From an uncultured Verrucomicrobiota bacterium (GTDB lineage Bacteria > Verrucomicrobiota > Verrucomicrobiia > Limisphaerales > SXTU01), in NCBI GenBank assembly GCA_903863315.1, contig CAIPBN010000830.1:1-23820 (forward strand): 23,820 nucleotides of DNA, given 5' to 3'. The notes under the pieces were generated by a model, which searched no databases, had not been told where the DNA came from, and saw only the letters and a program-made list of their open reading frames with translations. This document shows, piece after piece, positions 18,301 to 23,820 of this stretch. Position 1 is the first letter of the stretch; the number at the start of each line of letters is the position of its first letter. The translations under genes were made by a program, and so were the position numbers.

Positions 18301-19249
18301 GCTCACCTTCCGCTCGGGCGCGGCGGGCTTTTACGACCTGTTGTCCCAGAGCGGCACGGCGAACCTCGGCGGCTTCAAGTCCGGCTGCACGGCGAACCTC
18401 GTGGTCGCCAACGGCGTGCTCAACGCGCCGGACTACACCCGCACCTGCACTTGCGCCTACCAAAACCAGACTTCGCTGGCGCTGGTCCACATGCCCGAGA
18501 TGGAGATGTGGGCTTACAGTCAGTTCGGTCTGGATGGTCAGGAAGGCGACCGCATCGCGCGCATCGGCATCAACTTTGGCGCGCCGGGTGACCGCCGCGC
18601 GGAGGATGGCACGTTGTGGGTGGAATACCCATCCGTTGGCGGCGACTCGCCCGGCCTGCCCATCACGGTGACGGGCAAGGGGACTAATAGTTACTACCGC
18701 CGGCACGCCTCGCAGTTCAGCGGGCTGGGCGGTGGCGTGCTGCCTTGGGTGGCGTCGTCGGGGCTGCGCGATTGCGACACCATCACCATCGCGCCCGAGC
18801 TGGTGCGTCCCAAACCAGCGAAGCCGGTGCGCACCAAGGAAGACGATGAGGACGAAGGCCGTGACCTGCTGAAAACCGGTGCGCTGCTCGACCTCCTCGA
18901 AAAGCGGGCCACGAACAGCCTTGCCGCCAGCGCGCCGGTGAAGCCCGCGCCGCCCCGCCCTCCGCCGGCCCCCTCGCCCTACACGGTGCGCCTGCACTTC
19001 GCCGAGCCGGACGAGTTGCCGCCCGGTCAGCGTGTCTTCGATGTCGCGTTGCAAGGGCGGCCGGTGCTGGAGCGGTTCGACATCGCCCGGGTTGCCGGTG
19101 GTCAGCGCACTGGTGTGGTGAGGGAATTCACCGGCATCGTCATCGAGAAGGATTTGAAAATCACCTTCACCCGCACGCCGGGAGCCAAGGCCGGACCCGT
19201 CTTGTCGGGCGTGGAACTCATCGCCGAGAAACCGCTGGCGGCCAAATGA
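15326..19249 (+). CDS. Exported PQQ-type propeller / methyltransferase-like / malectin-like protein 2
   Basis: This 1307-residue protein has a signal peptide (1-24) before A-D-W-P-M-W-R. First propeller blades occupy about 25-435 (L-R-T-G-K-E-L-W-A and A-D-G-Q-L-L-W-K). A methyltransferase-like Rossmann segment covers about 440-570: D-G-Y-A-L-G-F-G-V-E-D-G, V-A-V-D-P-D and L-R-P-Y-G-G. A long second set of blades runs about 590-1000. Then come S-G-C-T and C-T-C-A-Y near 1038, and a malectin-like end from about 1079 (I-N-F-G-A-P-G-D-R-R-A-E-D-G-T-L-W). The end is interrupted by a charged and proline-rich stretch (about 1155-1210) before Y-T-V-R-L-H-F-A-E-P. ATG 15326 is preferred over GTG 15305 because the signal peptide fits. 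Its TGA overlaps the next ATG. No quinoprotein catalytic residues are evident, so PQQ binding is not shown. Confidence 0.82.
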   Translation: MNINFQLPRWVGLLACLLTGPVLAADWPMWRFDAQRSAASPEVLPAQLQLQWTRKYAPRVQVWDDPLNHDLMPYDRIFEPVVLGERVFLSFNDADKVIALDLRTGKELWAFYTDGPVRFAPVAWQDKVLFTSDDGLLYCVNAADGQLLWKFRGGPSERKVLGNQRVISAWPARGGPVVRDGRVYFAASIWPFMGTFIYALEAGTGRVLWVNDSTGAQFIKQPHSAPSFAGVAPQGALAATRDVLLVPGGRSVPAAFDRHTGALLHFQISTVGKGNGGSFVAASDTEYFVHTRQRGVRNYELKTGKTGKFTGNEPVLDGPVVYSYVTNKLGSVLQASTGTNVTWEFKADASGDLIMAGRRLYAAGTNAVRAIELPAGLRGARVAWSHPLPAGTQRLLAANGTLLAVTLDGRILGFGAATNKAVTLTDKAVPLKPVASAVTQAKAMLAAADVTDGYALGFGVEDGALLEALVLNSKLHLVAVDPDAAKVDLLRRRFDAAGLYGKRVTLHVGDPLKFKAPPYLANLIVVGESFAPELRNPAMLRATFDSLRPYGGTMWLPVAGEAQAEFLRLIGEAKLEQAKVQTANAHLLLTRAGPLPNAADWTHQYGDIGNTVKSDDARVRAPLGLLWFGGNSNMDVLPRHGHGPPEQVVGGRVILQGMDSFSARDVYTGRLLWKTEFTNLGTFGIYFDKSYTNTPLSTAYNQKHIPGANGRGANYVATEDAVYVAVGSACQVLDARTGKLRQTIALPVPPAGQVPGEWAFIGLYEDVLLGGDGFANYTQKLGGGLSKTNTIEDFSASAGLAAFDRHSGKLLWRVPARHSFLHNGIVAGNGRLYALDKLPKSAEDKLKRRGVPVPTDYAITALEVRTGQPVWAATTNIFGTWLSYSKEHDVLLLAGAKASDRLKDEAGEGMTAYRGTNGSVRWQDLQRKYTGPCILHHALILTSANSYQASSGAFNLIDGTPHLVTNPLTGKLEPWRVSRAYGCNNIVASENLLTFRSGAAGFYDLLSQSGTANLGGFKSGCTANLVVANGVLNAPDYTRTCTCAYQNQTSLALVHMPEMEMWAYSQFGLDGQEGDRIARIGINFGAPGDRRAEDGTLWVEYPSVGGDSPGLPITVTGKGTNSYYRRHASQFSGLGGGVLPWVASSGLRDCDTITIAPELVRPKPAKPVRTKEDDEDEGRDLLKTGALLDLLEKRATNSLAASAPVKPAPPRPPPAPSPYTVRLHFAEPDELPPGQRVFDVALQGRPVLERFDIARVAGGQRTGVVREFTGIVIEKDLKITFTRTPGAKAGPVLSGVELIAEKPLAAK

Positions 19250-20406
19250 GTGCGGATTGTCATCGGCGGGAGAACGCGTTGAGTGCTGACGCTACGAGGG
19301 GGAAGAGCCGTATCGCCCCACGATGGGCCGCGTGCTGCTGGGTGCTCTCCTTCTTGCTCGCCCTTCTTCTCTCCGTCCATTCCCTGCCCGCCTGCTCCGT
19401 GCCGGTCTTCCGCTACGCGTTGGAGAAGTGGGCGGCGGACGAGTATCAAGCCATCGTCTTCCATCGCGGTCCGCTCACCGCCGCGCAGCAGGCGCTGATG
19501 CAGCCGCTCACCGGTGAAGGACTGGCCGGACAGCTCCCCGCGAATGTCGCCCTCCAGACCGTGGACCTCGCGCAGAACCCTGATCCTGCGCTGCTGGCCC
19601 TGTGGCGGCAGTTGGGTTCGGACACCTTGCCCGCGCTGATTTTGAAGTATCCCCAGAAGTCCCGCCTGTCGGACCACCTGTTCGCGGGACCGCTCACCGC
19701 AGCGGCGGTGCAGCAAGTCCTCGATTCCCCGGCGCGGCGGGAGATCATCCGTCGGATCGCGCAGGGGCAGAGCGTGGTCTGGGTGTTGCTGGAAACCGGT
19801 GATGCCACCCGTGACGAGGCCGCCGCCAAGGTGGCCGCGCAGCGGCTGGACTACCTCACCGCTGTGTTGAAGCTCCCGGCCATCGAGCCCCAAGACATCG
19901 CCAGCGGCCTTGTCTCCGTGCCGAAGGACGGCTTGAAGCTGGCGTTCTCCGTGTTGCGGATGAACCGCAAGGACGCGGCCGAAAGTGTGTTCGCCCGCAT
20001 GCTGCTGCACTCGGAGCCGGACCTGCTCGATCTTCAGGAACCCATGCTGTTCCCCGTCTTCGGACGTGGACGTGCGCTGTATGCGCTCGCAGGCAAGGGC
20101 ATCAATCACGAGACACTCGACGAGGCCGCGACCTTTCTGACCGGCAAATGCTCTTGCGAGGTGAAGGAGCTTAACCCGGGCGTGGACTTGCTGCTCACGG
20201 CGGACTGGACCGGGCTGATCAAAGCCCAGTCGGAGGGCGCCCGTCCGGCCGCGCTTCAGCAACAGGCTGCGGCTCCGGAGACGGTGACGATCACCGGTGC
20301 CAGCGCTCCGCCTCCCACTCCGCCGCACCGCCCGCTGATACCCGCTGCCGCCGGCGCTCTGGCGGCGCTGCTGCTCGCCGGATTTTTTTGGTGGCGGAGA
20401 AACTGA
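19246..20406 (+). CDS. Membrane-anchored CSC-motif protein 1, possible thioredoxin-like fold
   Basis: The 386-residue protein has an N-terminal signal segment (28-49) ending L-P-A before C50-S-V-P-V-F-R-Y-A-L-E-K-W. The region after it alternates strands and helices, with T-L-P-A-L-I-L resembling the cis-proline strand of thioredoxin folds, but it lacks a CxxC active site. F-G-R-G-R-A-L near 270 precedes the conserved C302-S-C304 followed by E-V-K-x-x-N-P-G-x-D-L-L. One transmembrane helix (about 361-381) and W-W-R-R-N end the protein, so the bulk lies outside the cytoplasm. L-P-A-C could be an imperfect lipobox. The ATG overlaps the TGA of the preceding propeller gene (ATGA), indicating coupling. 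It is a clear paralogue of the opposite-strand gene that follows. The family is unknown to me beyond resembling uncharacterised Verrucomicrobia/Planctomycete proteins. Confidence 0.78.
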   Translation: MSADCHRRENALSADATRGKSRIAPRWAACCWVLSFLLALLLSVHSLPACSVPVFRYALEKWAADEYQAIVFHRGPLTAAQQALMQPLTGEGLAGQLPANVALQTVDLAQNPDPALLALWRQLGSDTLPALILKYPQKSRLSDHLFAGPLTAAAVQQVLDSPARREIIRRIAQGQSVVWVLLETGDATRDEAAAKVAAQRLDYLTAVLKLPAIEPQDIASGLVSVPKDGLKLAFSVLRMNRKDAAESVFARMLLHSEPDLLDLQEPMLFPVFGRGRALYALAGKGINHETLDEAATFLTGKCSCEVKELNPGVDLLLTADWTGLIKAQSEGARPAALQQQAAAPETVTITGASAPPPTPPHRPLIPAAAGALAALLLAGFFWWRRN

Positions 20407-20420
20407 GAGCCACGGCCGTC

Positions 20421-21551
20421 TCAGGGCCGGCCGGACTGCCGCAGCCAGACGCCCATCACCAGCGCGAAGCCCGCCGCAATCCACATCAGCGGCCACGGTC
20501 GTTCCGGTGCGGCAGCCGGGGCCGCTGCTTGCGGCTGGATTTTCACCGTCTCTGGTTCGAGCGCGACGCTGTTGGTCGTGGTGGGCTTCGGAGTCGTCCC
20601 GGTCGCGGTCGTCTTCTCTGCAATCGCAGTCAGTTCTTCCTGCCACGCCACGTTCATCAGCAAATCCCAGCCGGGATTCTGCCGCTTGACCTGACACGAG
20701 CACGCGCCGAGCAGGAAGAGGCAAACCTCCTCGATCTCCGCGTCACCGAAGTCGCCGGCGGGCCACGCGCCGAGCACGCGTCCGCGACCAAAGACGGCGG
20801 CGAGCCAAGCGCCGGACTGCAAGGCCGCGTCGGGCTTCGGGCCCGCCAGCATTTTGAGGAGGAGGGATTCGTTGCTTGTGCCGGCGATGCGCAGCAGCGA
20901 GAACTTCACGCGCAGCGCCGGGCCGGGTCCGAGCTGGCTGGTCGGGTCGTTCGGGTCAATGCGCGGGAGGATGGCCACTTGTTCCAGATAGCGCAGCCGC
21001 TTCTCCACGCGGGCAGCAAGGGCGTCATCGGCCGCCTTGTCGCCGGATTCCGCCAGCACCCACACCACTGATTCACCGGCCAGCACGCGACGCGCGAGTT
21101 CGCGGCGCGCGGGGGAATTTGTCAGTGCTTGGAGGCTGGCCGGCGTCAGCGTGCCCGACCACACGACGGGCGCGGTGGCTTCCTCGGGATGCGGAAAAAT
21201 CAGCCGCGCCTCCGCCCCGGTGCCGGGCTTGGCCTCCAGATTCACCGGCGAGTCAGAACCCAGGTTGCGGAAAAAATCAGCGATGGCCGGTGTCTGGAGC
21301 GCGCTGGCGGGAAACTCCAGCCGGTAAGCATCCGCCTGCCAGCGATCCAGCGCGTAGCGGAAGACCGGGATGGTGCAGCACTCCGCAGCATGGGCGAGGG
21401 TGAGCGTAAGGAAGAGCAGGACGAAGGACGAAGGACGAAGCCAAGTGCGGGCAGAGCGCGTCTGTCCCCAGCGCGCCGTCAGGGCGTCCGAACGCATAAG
21501 CGGCGCGGTGAGGACACCGCGCCCTACCAGCGTTGGTGATTGATTCGTCAT
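20421..21551 (-). CDS. Membrane-anchored CSC-motif protein 2 (paralogue)
   Basis: This 376-residue protein shares layout and motifs with the tail-to-tail neighbour: signal segment (43-56), C59-T-I-P-V-F-R-Y-A-L-D-R-W, N-S-P-A-R-R-E-L-A-R-R-V, F-G-R-G-R-V-L, C284-S-C286-Q-V-K-R-Q-N-P-G-W-D-L-L, and a C-terminal helix L-M-W-I-A-A-G-F-A-L-V-M-G-V-W-L. It should be exported and anchored by its C-terminus. The ATG at 21551 overlaps the TGA of the upstream propeller gene (ATGA), so it is translationally coupled. Residues 10-45 are encoded by a palindrome and a 7-base tandem repeat, giving an odd leader. ATG 21497 (M19) is an alternative start and leaves a more ordinary signal peptide. Only 14 bases separate its stop from that of the other paralogue. 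Confidence 0.78.
   Translation of the reverse strand: MTNQSPTLVGRGVLTAPLMRSDALTARWGQTRSARTWLRPSSFVLLFLTLTLAHAAECCTIPVFRYALDRWQADAYRLEFPASALQTPAIADFFRNLGSDSPVNLEAKPGTGAEARLIFPHPEEATAPVVWSGTLTPASLQALTNSPARRELARRVLAGESVVWVLAESGDKAADDALAARVEKRLRYLEQVAILPRIDPNDPTSQLGPGPALRVKFSLLRIAGTSNESLLLKMLAGPKPDAALQSGAWLAAVFGRGRVLGAWPAGDFGDAEIEEVCLFLLGACSCQVKRQNPGWDLLMNVAWQEELTAIAEKTTATGTTPKPTTTNSVALEPETVKIQPQAAAPAAAPERPWPLMWIAAGFALVMGVWLRQSGRP
21420..21440. repeat. Tandem repeat of GACGAAG, three copies
   Basis: Three exact back-to-back copies of GACGAAG lie within the signal-peptide codons of the minus-strand CSC protein, encoding L-R-P-S-S-F-V. Seven-base units shift frame if copy number changes, so slippage could switch the gene off or change the signal peptide. 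Confidence 0.85.
21502..21523. repeat. REP-like perfect palindrome inside the start of a coding region
   Basis: GGCGCGGTG (21502-21510) and CACCGCGCC (21515-21523) form a nine-base-pair stem with an AGGA loop. It lies about 30 bases inside the minus-strand CSC gene, between its first ATG and the alternative start. Its look is that of dispersed palindromic repeats of Verrucomicrobia; copy number in the genome is not visible here. Confidence 0.7.
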
Positions 21552-22540
21552 TTAGCCTCCACGGGTTTCGGCTTCGGGCCGGGCGGCAGCTTCGGCGGTT
21601 CGCCGCCGGACAGCGGGCCGTGGGCGAAGGACTTGGCCTGCCATTCCTTTTCATTCGGGACTGGCTCCCACTTTACGCCGTCGGTGCTGCGCGAGATTTT
21701 GTGCGGCGGCCAGCCATAGCCGTAGAACCAGTTTTCCACGCGGCGAATCTGGCGCGGGATGGGGCCGGTGGCAACCGGCTGCCAGTCGAGGCCGTTCGGC
21801 GATCGATAGGCTTCCTTCTGCGTCGTGGCGAGGAACTCCTTGCCCGTCCAGACGACGCACTGGATGTCGGCGCGCGCGGCATTGGTCGCGTTGTTTTGGA
21901 AGTTCACGCCGTCCTTCGTCACCGCGAGCAGGCCGTTCTGGCCGCCGATGACGAACACGCCGTTGCCGAACGCCACGCGGCGCAGGCCCGCCTGCTTGTC
22001 CACCTGCCCGGCCATCTGTGTGACGGTGATTCCCCCGGTCGCCGGGTTGAACGCGGTGACGGGGCCGAAATCGCCGGAGCTGACGATGAGGCCGTTGCCC
22101 TGCGCGGAAGCGCGAATCCAGTGCGTCGGCGTGGGCATCTTGGGCGTGGCGACGAGCTGCCACTTCTCCGCGTCCGTGGTCTTGAAGACCTTGCCCCGCA
22201 AGTCCACCGCGTAGAGCGTGTCGCCGAAAATCTCCAAGCCGAAGATGGGCGAGCTGCCGGGGATGACGCCGTCGGACCAGGTGCGGCCGTCGCGCGTGGC
22301 GGTGACGCGCCCGCTGAAGTAACCGCCGGCGGCGAGGAACATGCCCTTGAAGTTCACGCACAGATTCAGGTCGTTCTGGTCGTGACCGGGCTTGCCCCAT
22401 TCCTGGTGCAATTCCCATTTCAGGCCGTCGCGAGAGAGCATCCGGTGCCCGCCGTGCCCGACGGCGAGGAACCAGTTGTCGGCGGCGTGCGCGGTGAGGG
22501 CGGTAAGCGCGAGGATGAAGGCGAGGCGGAGCAAGGTCAT
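21548..22540 (-). CDS. Secreted beta-propeller protein (sialidase/BNR-like)
   Basis: The 330-residue protein begins with a signal peptide (1-19, ending L-T-A-H-A) and then repeated blades containing D-G-x-x-W or similar turns: S-R-D-G-L-K-W, T-R-D-G-R-T-W, T-T-D-A-E-K-W, T-K-D-G-V-N-F, S-P-N-G-L-D-W and S-T-D-G-V-K-W. Such S/T-x-D-G-x-x-W turns are typical of Asp-box/BNR propellers of sialidases and Ycf48-like proteins; no sialidase catalytic residues are apparent. A Pro/Lys-rich tail ends it. I chose ATG 22540 for the signal peptide; the frame is open to 22720 but that part is palindromic repeat. The TGA overlaps the ATG of the CSC protein gene, so the pair probably works together at the cell surface or periplasm. 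Confidence 0.8.
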   Translation of the reverse strand: MTLLRLAFILALTALTAHAADNWFLAVGHGGHRMLSRDGLKWELHQEWGKPGHDQNDLNLCVNFKGMFLAAGGYFSGRVTATRDGRTWSDGVIPGSSPIFGLEIFGDTLYAVDLRGKVFKTTDAEKWQLVATPKMPTPTHWIRASAQGNGLIVSSGDFGPVTAFNPATGGITVTQMAGQVDKQAGLRRVAFGNGVFVIGGQNGLLAVTKDGVNFQNNATNAARADIQCVVWTGKEFLATTQKEAYRSPNGLDWQPVATGPIPRQIRRVENWFYGYGWPPHKISRSTDGVKWEPVPNEKEWQAKSFAHGPLSGGEPPKLPPGPKPKPVEAK

Positions 22541-22610
22541 GGGGAGGAGTTTAACCACGGATGGACGCGGAAGAACATGGAATAGGCGCGCTGCGGAAGC
22601 GAGCAGGCAA

Positions 22611-22702
22611 GCCGCGTAGCGGCATGACAGTGGTAGCCGTGGGTGAAGCGCAGCGAAACCCACGGAACGTCGAACCCAAGGCTCTGCGCCGCGTAGCGGC
22701 GC
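22611..22702. repeat. Left REP cluster (three palindromes)
   Basis: GCCGC-GTA-GCGGC occupies 22611-22623. CCGTGGGT (22637-22644) pairs with ACCCACGG (22658-22665). GCGCCGC-GTA-GCGGCGC occupies 22686-22702. All stems are perfect. They lie just beyond the 3' end of the transposase gene. Confidence 0.85.
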
Positions 22703-22716
22703 GACAACCCACCCAA

Positions 22717-23163
22717 TCACAAGTAACGTTCATCGTATTTCACCCCGGCTCGATCCATCAACTGCCGGTATTCTTCCAGAAAGGAAACGGTCCGGTGATG
22801 TTCCTCCTGTCGCTTGATGTATTCCAGCACGGCCTCCTTCTCGTTCTCCGACAAGGTGAAGGCACCGTATCCGTCCTGCCATCCGGTGAAGCCAGAAAAC
22901 ATGCGCTCGGCCTTGATCCATTTACTGCTGCCCGTTTTGACTTCTTTGACATAGTCGGCCAAGGAGAGCGTCGGGTGCAGCGAGGTCAGGATGTGGATGT
23001 GGTCTTCGACGCCATTGATGCGATGAAGGTGGCAGTCGAGGTTCTGATTGATGCCCCAGATGTATCGGAAGAGCGGTTCGCGTTGCCCGGCGGTGAGAAC
23101 ACGTTCCCGATGCTTCGTGGAGAAAATAATGTGGTAGAGGATTTGGGTGTAGGTGTTCGACAT
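22717..23163 (-). CDS. REP-associated tyrosine transposase (IS200-like Y1 HUH family)
   Basis: The 148-residue enzyme is a single-strand DNA transposase of the Y1/HUH superfamily. It has G-V-E-D-H55-I-H57-I-L, the HUH metal-binding pair, a K-T-G-S-S-K-W-I helix at 76-83, and Y115-I-K-R-Q119 in the last helix, where Y115 is the likely nucleophile. Length matches IS200/RAYT proteins. The frame is intact, with the start at ATG 23163 (M-S-N-T-Y-T-Q-I-L-Y-H-I-I-F-S-T-K-H); the longer upstream frame is repeat DNA. Palindromes on both sides mark it as a domesticated or self-mobile RAYT rather than a plain IS. It could instead be a minimal IS200-like insertion with unrelated neighbouring REPs, but the mirrored arrangement argues against that. 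Confidence 0.92.
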   Translation of the reverse strand: MSNTYTQILYHIIFSTKHRERVLTAGQREPLFRYIWGINQNLDCHLHRINGVEDHIHILTSLHPTLSLADYVKEVKTGSSKWIKAERMFSGFTGWQDGYGAFTLSENEKEAVLEYIKRQEEHHRTVSFLEEYRQLMDRAGVKYDERYL

Positions 23164-23234
23164 GGCCCCGTCTGGTGTCGAGTTTCGGTTCGGGTGGTCA
23201 GGCCGGATTTTGGATGCTCGCCCGTGCCGGAGTC

Positions 23235-23334
23235 TTGCCGCTACGCGGCAAACGACTTTTTGAACCGTGACCGTGGGTTGCGCTCGCGTGGCTCGCTTCA
23301 CCCACGGCTACTGTTGTGGTGTCGCTACGCGACA
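23235..23334. repeat. Right REP cluster (three palindromes)
   Basis: TTGCCGC-TAC-GCGGCAA occupies 23235-23251. CCGTGGGT (23271-23278) pairs with ACCCACGG (23300-23307). TGTCGC-TAC-GCGACA occupies 23320-23334. The large palindrome plus GCTAC is the reverse complement of the left one apart from a longer loop. Confidence 0.85.
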
Positions 23335-23395
23335 AGGCCGTCGAGTTCGAGGCTACGTGTTGACAAAGGATGCGCATGGACTGCTCCAAACACCG

Positions 23396-23820
23396 TCACT
23401 TCGCCTTCCCAAAACACCGCACCACCCCATCGAGGCTCGACACATACAGCCGGCCTTGCGCCACGGCCATGCCGTCCCAGACGGGCGGGCTGGCGAGGTC
23501 GATGCCGGTGCTTTGGTTGCCGTTGTCCACGGCCACGGCCCAGAGCTTGGCGCCGCGCTTGCCTTCGAGGGCGTCGTCCTGCTCCTGGAGTTGCTGGAGG
23601 ATGCTCTTGTCCTTCGCGGCGAGGCGCTCGAAGGCATACTCCTCGTCCACCAAATCCTCCGCGCCGCTCACAATGAGCGAGTTGCCGGCCTTGGTCATCG
23701 CGCGCGTGATGATGGGCACGTAACGCTGCCAGTCGTTCTGCACAAACGTCCCTTTCTGCGCGGGCGCGGGCGCGGGCTGGCCGGGCTGCGCGGGGTTCGC
23801 GGGTGAAGGCGTCGCGGCCG
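23396..23820 (-). CDS. C-terminal part of a PQQ-like propeller protein (N-terminus beyond right edge)
   Basis: The frame enters from the right edge with no stop and ends at a TAG at 23396, giving the last 140 residues. It starts with a Pro/Ala/Gln linker (about 20 residues), then a helical, charged segment rich in Glu, Asp and Gln (A-A-K-D-K-S-I-L-Q-Q-L-Q-E-Q). It ends with a propeller blade: L-W-A-V-A-V-D-N-G-N and G-R-L-Y-V-S-S-L-D-G-V-V-R-C-F. No malectin-like domain follows, so it differs from the two complete large proteins in its end. It lies upstream of the RAYT element and is in the same orientation as the small propeller and CSC genes, perhaps once one operon. Confidence 0.75.
   Translation of the reverse strand, partial: AATPSPANPAQPGQPAPAPAQKGTFVQNDWQRYVPIITRAMTKAGNSLIVSGAEDLVDEEYAFERLAAKDKSILQQLQEQDDALEGKRGAKLWAVAVDNGNQSTGIDLASPPVWDGMAVAQGRLYVSSLDGVVRCFGKAK

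Larger units (their letters stand above)
22611..23334. mobile_element. RAYT-REP element (Y1 transposase with mirrored palindromes)
   Basis: A Y1 transposase gene is flanked on each side by three palindromes in mirrored order. Left hairpins have GTA loops and right ones have TAC loops; each side also has one larger CCGTGGGT...ACCCACGG palindrome. This matches the REPtron layout. It separates the right-edge propeller gene from the secreted propeller gene, a pair that would otherwise be close neighbours on the same strand. Confidence 0.75.

Noticed and set aside
16004..19054. Minus-strand frame of about 1000 residues opposite the second large propeller
   Set aside because: Arg/His/Gln-rich shadow with no signal peptide or domain; the plus strand has clear blades, a signal peptide and coupling.
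19246..19395. Lipoprotein signal for CSC protein 1
   Set aside because: L-P-A-C at 47-50 has proline at -2, and the paralogue has E-C-C without a lipobox, so lipidation was not called; a C-terminal anchor is present in both.
20404..20450. Terminator between the two convergent CSC genes
   Set aside because: GGCC-rich pairing is possible but imperfect, overlaps coding ends and has no T-run.
22551..22716. N-terminal extension of the secreted propeller gene up to 22720
   Set aside because: The extra 60 residues are read from palindromic repeats, and a proper signal peptide begins at ATG 22540.

Overview
The window looks like chromosomal DNA of a GC-rich Verrucomicrobiota bacterium, probably of the Pedosphaera/Limisphaerales type. 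This placement is an inference. It rests on a secreted protein ending in the 'StNLtqW ... FYRV' tail typical of that phylum, on a sulfatase, on a Tat-exported dimethylformamidase-like protein, on very large PQQ-type propeller proteins with a malectin-like end, and on many palindromic intergenic repeats. No rRNA, tRNA or CRISPR array was seen.

Left part (1-7850, all minus strand). After a cut-off Tat-exported protein at the left edge comes the conserved translation/transcription operon, read right to left: nusA, infB, rbfA, a DHH-type nanoRNase/pAp-phosphatase (nrnA), truB, ribF. truB and ribF share one base (TGATG). rimP, often found before nusA, is absent, so nusA is the first gene. The roughly 90-base nusA leader holds three tandem hairpins, the middle one a textbook intrinsic terminator facing nusA. 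This suggests attenuation of the whole operon.

Middle part (7970-12266). A secreted arylsulfatase-type enzyme (plus) converges on a secreted lectin-like protein (minus) across a strong palindrome. Next is a minus-strand exported protein made of two fused ModA-type substrate-binding domains, the second unusually rich in cysteine. No ABC permease or ATPase lies beside it.

Right part (12341-23820). Two large paralogous exported proteins (959 and 1307 residues) each combine PQQ-like propeller blades, an embedded Rossmann/SAM-methyltransferase-like domain, a Cys-x-Cys segment and a malectin-like end. The second overlaps by ATGA with a membrane-anchored protein carrying a CSC motif. A paralogue of that CSC protein lies tail-to-tail on the other strand and is itself ATGA-coupled to a smaller secreted propeller protein. 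A further PQQ-type propeller gene runs off the right edge. Between the last two genes sits an intact REP-associated Y1 tyrosine transposase (RAYT) flanked by mirrored sets of three palindromes.

The 10.7-23.8 kb stretch is the best candidate for an undescribed system: an envelope-associated set of propeller proteins, CSC membrane proteins and a double binding protein, apparently with no recognisable catalytic enzyme of known pathway. Its function cannot be read from the sequence.
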